A stretch of DNA of 7,079 nucleotides. Source: Bacillota bacterium. Lineage in GTDB: Bacteria > Bacillota > Clostridia > Lachnospirales > Lachnospiraceae. Where the stretch lies: positions 1 through 7,079 of the forward strand of contig JAEYWQ010000234.1 in NCBI GenBank assembly GCA_023428885.1. Reading direction: 5' to 3'. The first letter of the stretch is position 1. The number at the start of each line of letters is the position of its first letter. Below the pieces are notes generated by a model. The model made no database searches. It had not been told where the DNA came from and worked only from the letters and a program-made list of their open reading frames with translations. The translations under genes and the position numbers were made by a program. Shown here in pieces: positions 5,411-7,079 of this stretch.

Positions 5411-6511
5411 ATGTCACGCATATTAGAACATGGTAATCGCTTAGAGCATGCCTATTTATTACTTTATTATATCGCAGAGGGTTTGGATCTTAATAGCATA
5501 AGGGAAAAGCAACTAAGTCAAAGTACGGACGAAAGCTTTCATATGGAAAAAAAGGTAGATGCTTTAATTCGTATCTATACTTATGTTTCGCAAGCCTTAG
5601 AAGGTGAGAAGAGCGAGATACAAAGGTTGTTTAAAGCGGTGGCGCAAAATTATTCTTCCTTCGCAGCCCTAAGCATGCTTTGGGATAGTCGAAGTTTTAT
5701 TGAGGAGATCAACAGCTATGAAGAGAAAGTGAACTCTTCCACACTAGAAAGCAGAATCAAGGAGTTTATCCGAATCTTAGACGACCAGGAGGCGGCAGTA
5801 CTAAAAGACAAGTTTCCAAAAGATATTGACGAATTTATGAAATTCTTAGAGGATAGTGAATGTAGTAAAGAAGATTATTTTGAAATAATAAAAATATTAT
5901 ATCACCCAGAGAATTATTTTATCGTAGTCAAACACTTGTTAACAAGAACAATGAAACTTCTGGATGACTGTTCGGAGGATATCAATTTTCTAGAGACTAG
6001 TTTTTATGAGTATTGGACTGAGTATGAAAAGACACAGAGCATCATGGATGCGATTAGAAACTATCTGAATTTGGCTCACCCCAATAGTAACCTAGGTACC
6101 ATTATTCGACCAAAATTATTCCATCCAAGTAGTATTACAATGTCCTTAGATGGTGGAGATCAGGAAGAGGAGGATGTGGTTGATCTTGGTATTTTTATTA
6201 ATCGATACTTTGTATTTAACGCAAGCCACTTGCTGCAAAGTGATGTAATTAAGATTGGTAAAGTGTTTGCCGATAAGAGTAAATTAGATATTATGGATAT
6301 GGTAAAGAAAACCCCAGCCTTTGGTAGAGAGATAGCAGCCAAGATGAATCTTACCACAGCAACTATTTCATATCATGTAAATGCCTTAGTAGAGCTTGGT
6401 TTTTTAAAAGCCAGCGTGGATAGCGGACGAGTTTATTATCAAACCAATGCTGAACGTATCAAGGAAGTTTTAAAAGAGCTTGAGCAATTTGTTACGCTAG
6501 AGTTGACATAA
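5411..6511 (+). CDS. Large ArsR-type winged-helix transcriptional regulator
   Basis: This 366-residue protein is far longer than a simple ArsR repressor (about 100 residues). The C-terminal ~85 residues (282-366) are an ArsR-like HTH. FADKSKLDIMDMVKK opens the fold, MNLTTATISYHVNALVELGF (about 312-331) is the helix-turn-recognition-helix unit, and SGRVYYQ forms the wing. The first ~280 residues are mainly helical and acidic, without membrane segments or a motif I recognise. They probably sense a ligand or mediate dimerisation. ATG 5411 has GGAGG (5401-5405) at 5 nt; the in-frame TTG at 5399 overlaps that site and is rejected. It lies 31 nt behind the MFS gene and is likely cotranscribed. It is probably a feedback repressor acting on the dyads at 3962-3978 and 4024-4040. 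Confidence 0.88.
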   Translation: MSRILEHGNRLEHAYLLLYYIAEGLDLNSIREKQLSQSTDESFHMEKKVDALIRIYTYVSQALEGEKSEIQRLFKAVAQNYSSFAALSMLWDSRSFIEEINSYEEKVNSSTLESRIKEFIRILDDQEAAVLKDKFPKDIDEFMKFLEDSECSKEDYFEIIKILYHPENYFIVVKHLLTRTMKLLDDCSEDINFLETSFYEYWTEYEKTQSIMDAIRNYLNLAHPNSNLGTIIRPKLFHPSSITMSLDGGDQEEEDVVDLGIFINRYFVFNASHLLQSDVIKIGKVFADKSKLDIMDMVKKTPAFGREIAAKMNLTTATISYHVNALVELGFLKASVDSGRVYYQTNAERIKEVLKELEQFVTLELT

Positions 6512-6532
6512 GATACAAAAAAGACGTAAAAT
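6503..6532 (+). promoter_or_regulatory. Candidate promoter of the yqeY-like gene
   Basis: TTGACA (6503-6508) overlaps the last codons of the regulator. TAAAAT (6527-6532) follows after 18 nt, using the same two hexamers as the MFS promoter. No terminator lies in the 53-nt gap, so the downstream gene may be transcribed both from here and by read-through. Confidence 0.45.
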
Positions 6533-6564
6533 AAGCAAAGAACATGGAAAGGAGTTAGTTACCT

Positions 6565-7002
6565 ATGCAATTTGAGACATTACAAAAAGACATGATTGCA
6601 GCAATGAAAGATAGAAACAAGAGCAGAAAGGATGCGATATCCTCTGTAATCTCTGCGATTAAAAAAGTTGCAATTGATGAAGGTCAACGTGATGATATCA
6701 CAGAAGAGCTAGTTGACCGTGTTATATTAAAAGAATTAAAGACGGTAAGAGAGCAGCTAGATACCTGCCCTGCTGATCGTGTTGAATTAAAGGCAGAATA
6801 TCAAACAAGATATGATGTTATTAATGAATATGCACCTAAGCTATTAGATGAGGCTGAAGTGAAGCGCTTATTATTAGAGAAATTTTCTGATTTAGTAGCA
6901 AGCAAGAATAAGGGTGAGATTATGAAGCTTGTTATGAAGGAGTTAAAAGGCAAAGCGGATGGTAAAGTGATTAATCAAGTGGTTGCTCAACTTTGTGAAT
7001 AA
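6565..7002 (+). CDS. yqeY: GatB/YqeY domain-containing protein
   Basis: This 145-residue soluble protein matches the YqeY family in length (about 147-150) and layout. The N-terminal half is helical (LQKDMIAAMKDRNKSRKDAI, then AIKKVAIDEG). A middle region contains LKAEYQTRYDVINEYAPKLL, and the C-terminal half has MKLVMKELKGKADGKVINQV, the characteristic ending. The domain is shared with the tail of GatB, the amidotransferase subunit that makes Gln-tRNA or Asn-tRNA and uses this region to contact tRNA. The role of the free-standing protein is not well established. ATG 6565 has AAAGGAG (6548-6554) at a rather long 10 nt. Its neighbours suggest no functional link to the exporter operon. Confidence 0.92.
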   Translation: MQFETLQKDMIAAMKDRNKSRKDAISSVISAIKKVAIDEGQRDDITEELVDRVILKELKTVREQLDTCPADRVELKAEYQTRYDVINEYAPKLLDEAEVKRLLLEKFSDLVASKNKGEIMKLVMKELKGKADGKVINQVVAQLCE

Positions 7003-7037
7003 AGTATGATTGATATGTTTTGTTAGATAGATACAGG

Positions 7038-7076
7038 AAAGGCCCGGTCAATTGAATTGACTAGGCCTTTGTTCTT
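7038..7076 (+). terminator. Terminator after the yqeY-like gene
   Basis: AAAGGCC (7038-7044) pairs with GGCCTTT (7064-7070), and inside it GTCAAT (7047-7052) pairs with ATTGAC (7056-7061) around a TGA loop. A 2-nt mismatched step separates the two stems. GTTCTT follows. It begins 36 nt after the stop codon. Confidence 0.75.
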
Positions 7077-7079
7077 ACC

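Noticed and set aside
7022..7030. GTTAGATAG, identical to the first bases of the dyad at 3962, after the yqeY-like gene
   Set aside because: The second half of the dyad (TCTAA) is missing at the right distance and no promoter lies nearby. A 9-bp AT-rich match is likely chance.

Overview
This window looks like a chromosomal segment of a low-GC Gram-positive bacterium, most likely a clostridium of the Lachnospiraceae type. The basis is AT-rich intergenic DNA, strong GGAGG-type ribosome binding sites, TTGACA/TATAAT-like promoters and the gene content. The assignment is inferred, because no marker gene is present.

Layout. (1) Positions 3-116 hold the 3' end of an unidentified plus-strand gene. 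It converges on an AraC-family regulator (189-1031, minus), and a shared hairpin that overlaps the regulator's last codons separates them. (2) The AraC-type gene is divergent from a MATE-family efflux transporter (1229-2587, plus). The 197-bp intergenic region carries two copies of TAGAAAACACA, each overlapping a candidate -35 box, which suggests that the regulator controls both itself and the pump. (3) A zinc-ribbon membrane protein with a Gln/Met/Pro-rich linker (2705-3313) has its own promoter and a strong terminator. (4) A GC-richer (about 50%) tandem duplication of a roughly 92-96 bp hairpin-rich element (3410-3597, with a short third remnant) lies directly before a 70-aa hypothetical protein (3629-3841) and its terminator. 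(5) An MFS exporter (4054-5379) and a large protein with a C-terminal ArsR-type winged helix (5411-6511) form a two-gene operon. Its promoter is bracketed by two identical, oppositely oriented 17-bp sites. Each site is a TTAGA-N6-TCTAA dyad, and their centres are 63 bp apart. (6) A GatB/YqeY-domain protein (6565-7002) follows, probably with its own promoter, and ends at a terminator near the window edge.

How the genes fit together. Two independent efflux modules each sit beside a dedicated transcription factor: AraC-MATE divergent, and MFS-ArsR-like in an operon. Both promoter regions contain repeated sites placed where such regulators usually bind. This suggests inducible export of unidentified compounds. 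The least explained parts are the duplicated structured repeat at 3410-3610 and the roughly 280-residue N-terminal portion of the ArsR-like regulator. No CRISPR array, transposase, tRNA or rRNA was seen.

For six genes I moved or confirmed the start by its ribosome binding site. The apparent upstream extensions of the AraC, zinc-ribbon, ArsR-like and 70-aa genes run into promoter, ribosome binding site or repeat sequence and are not coding.
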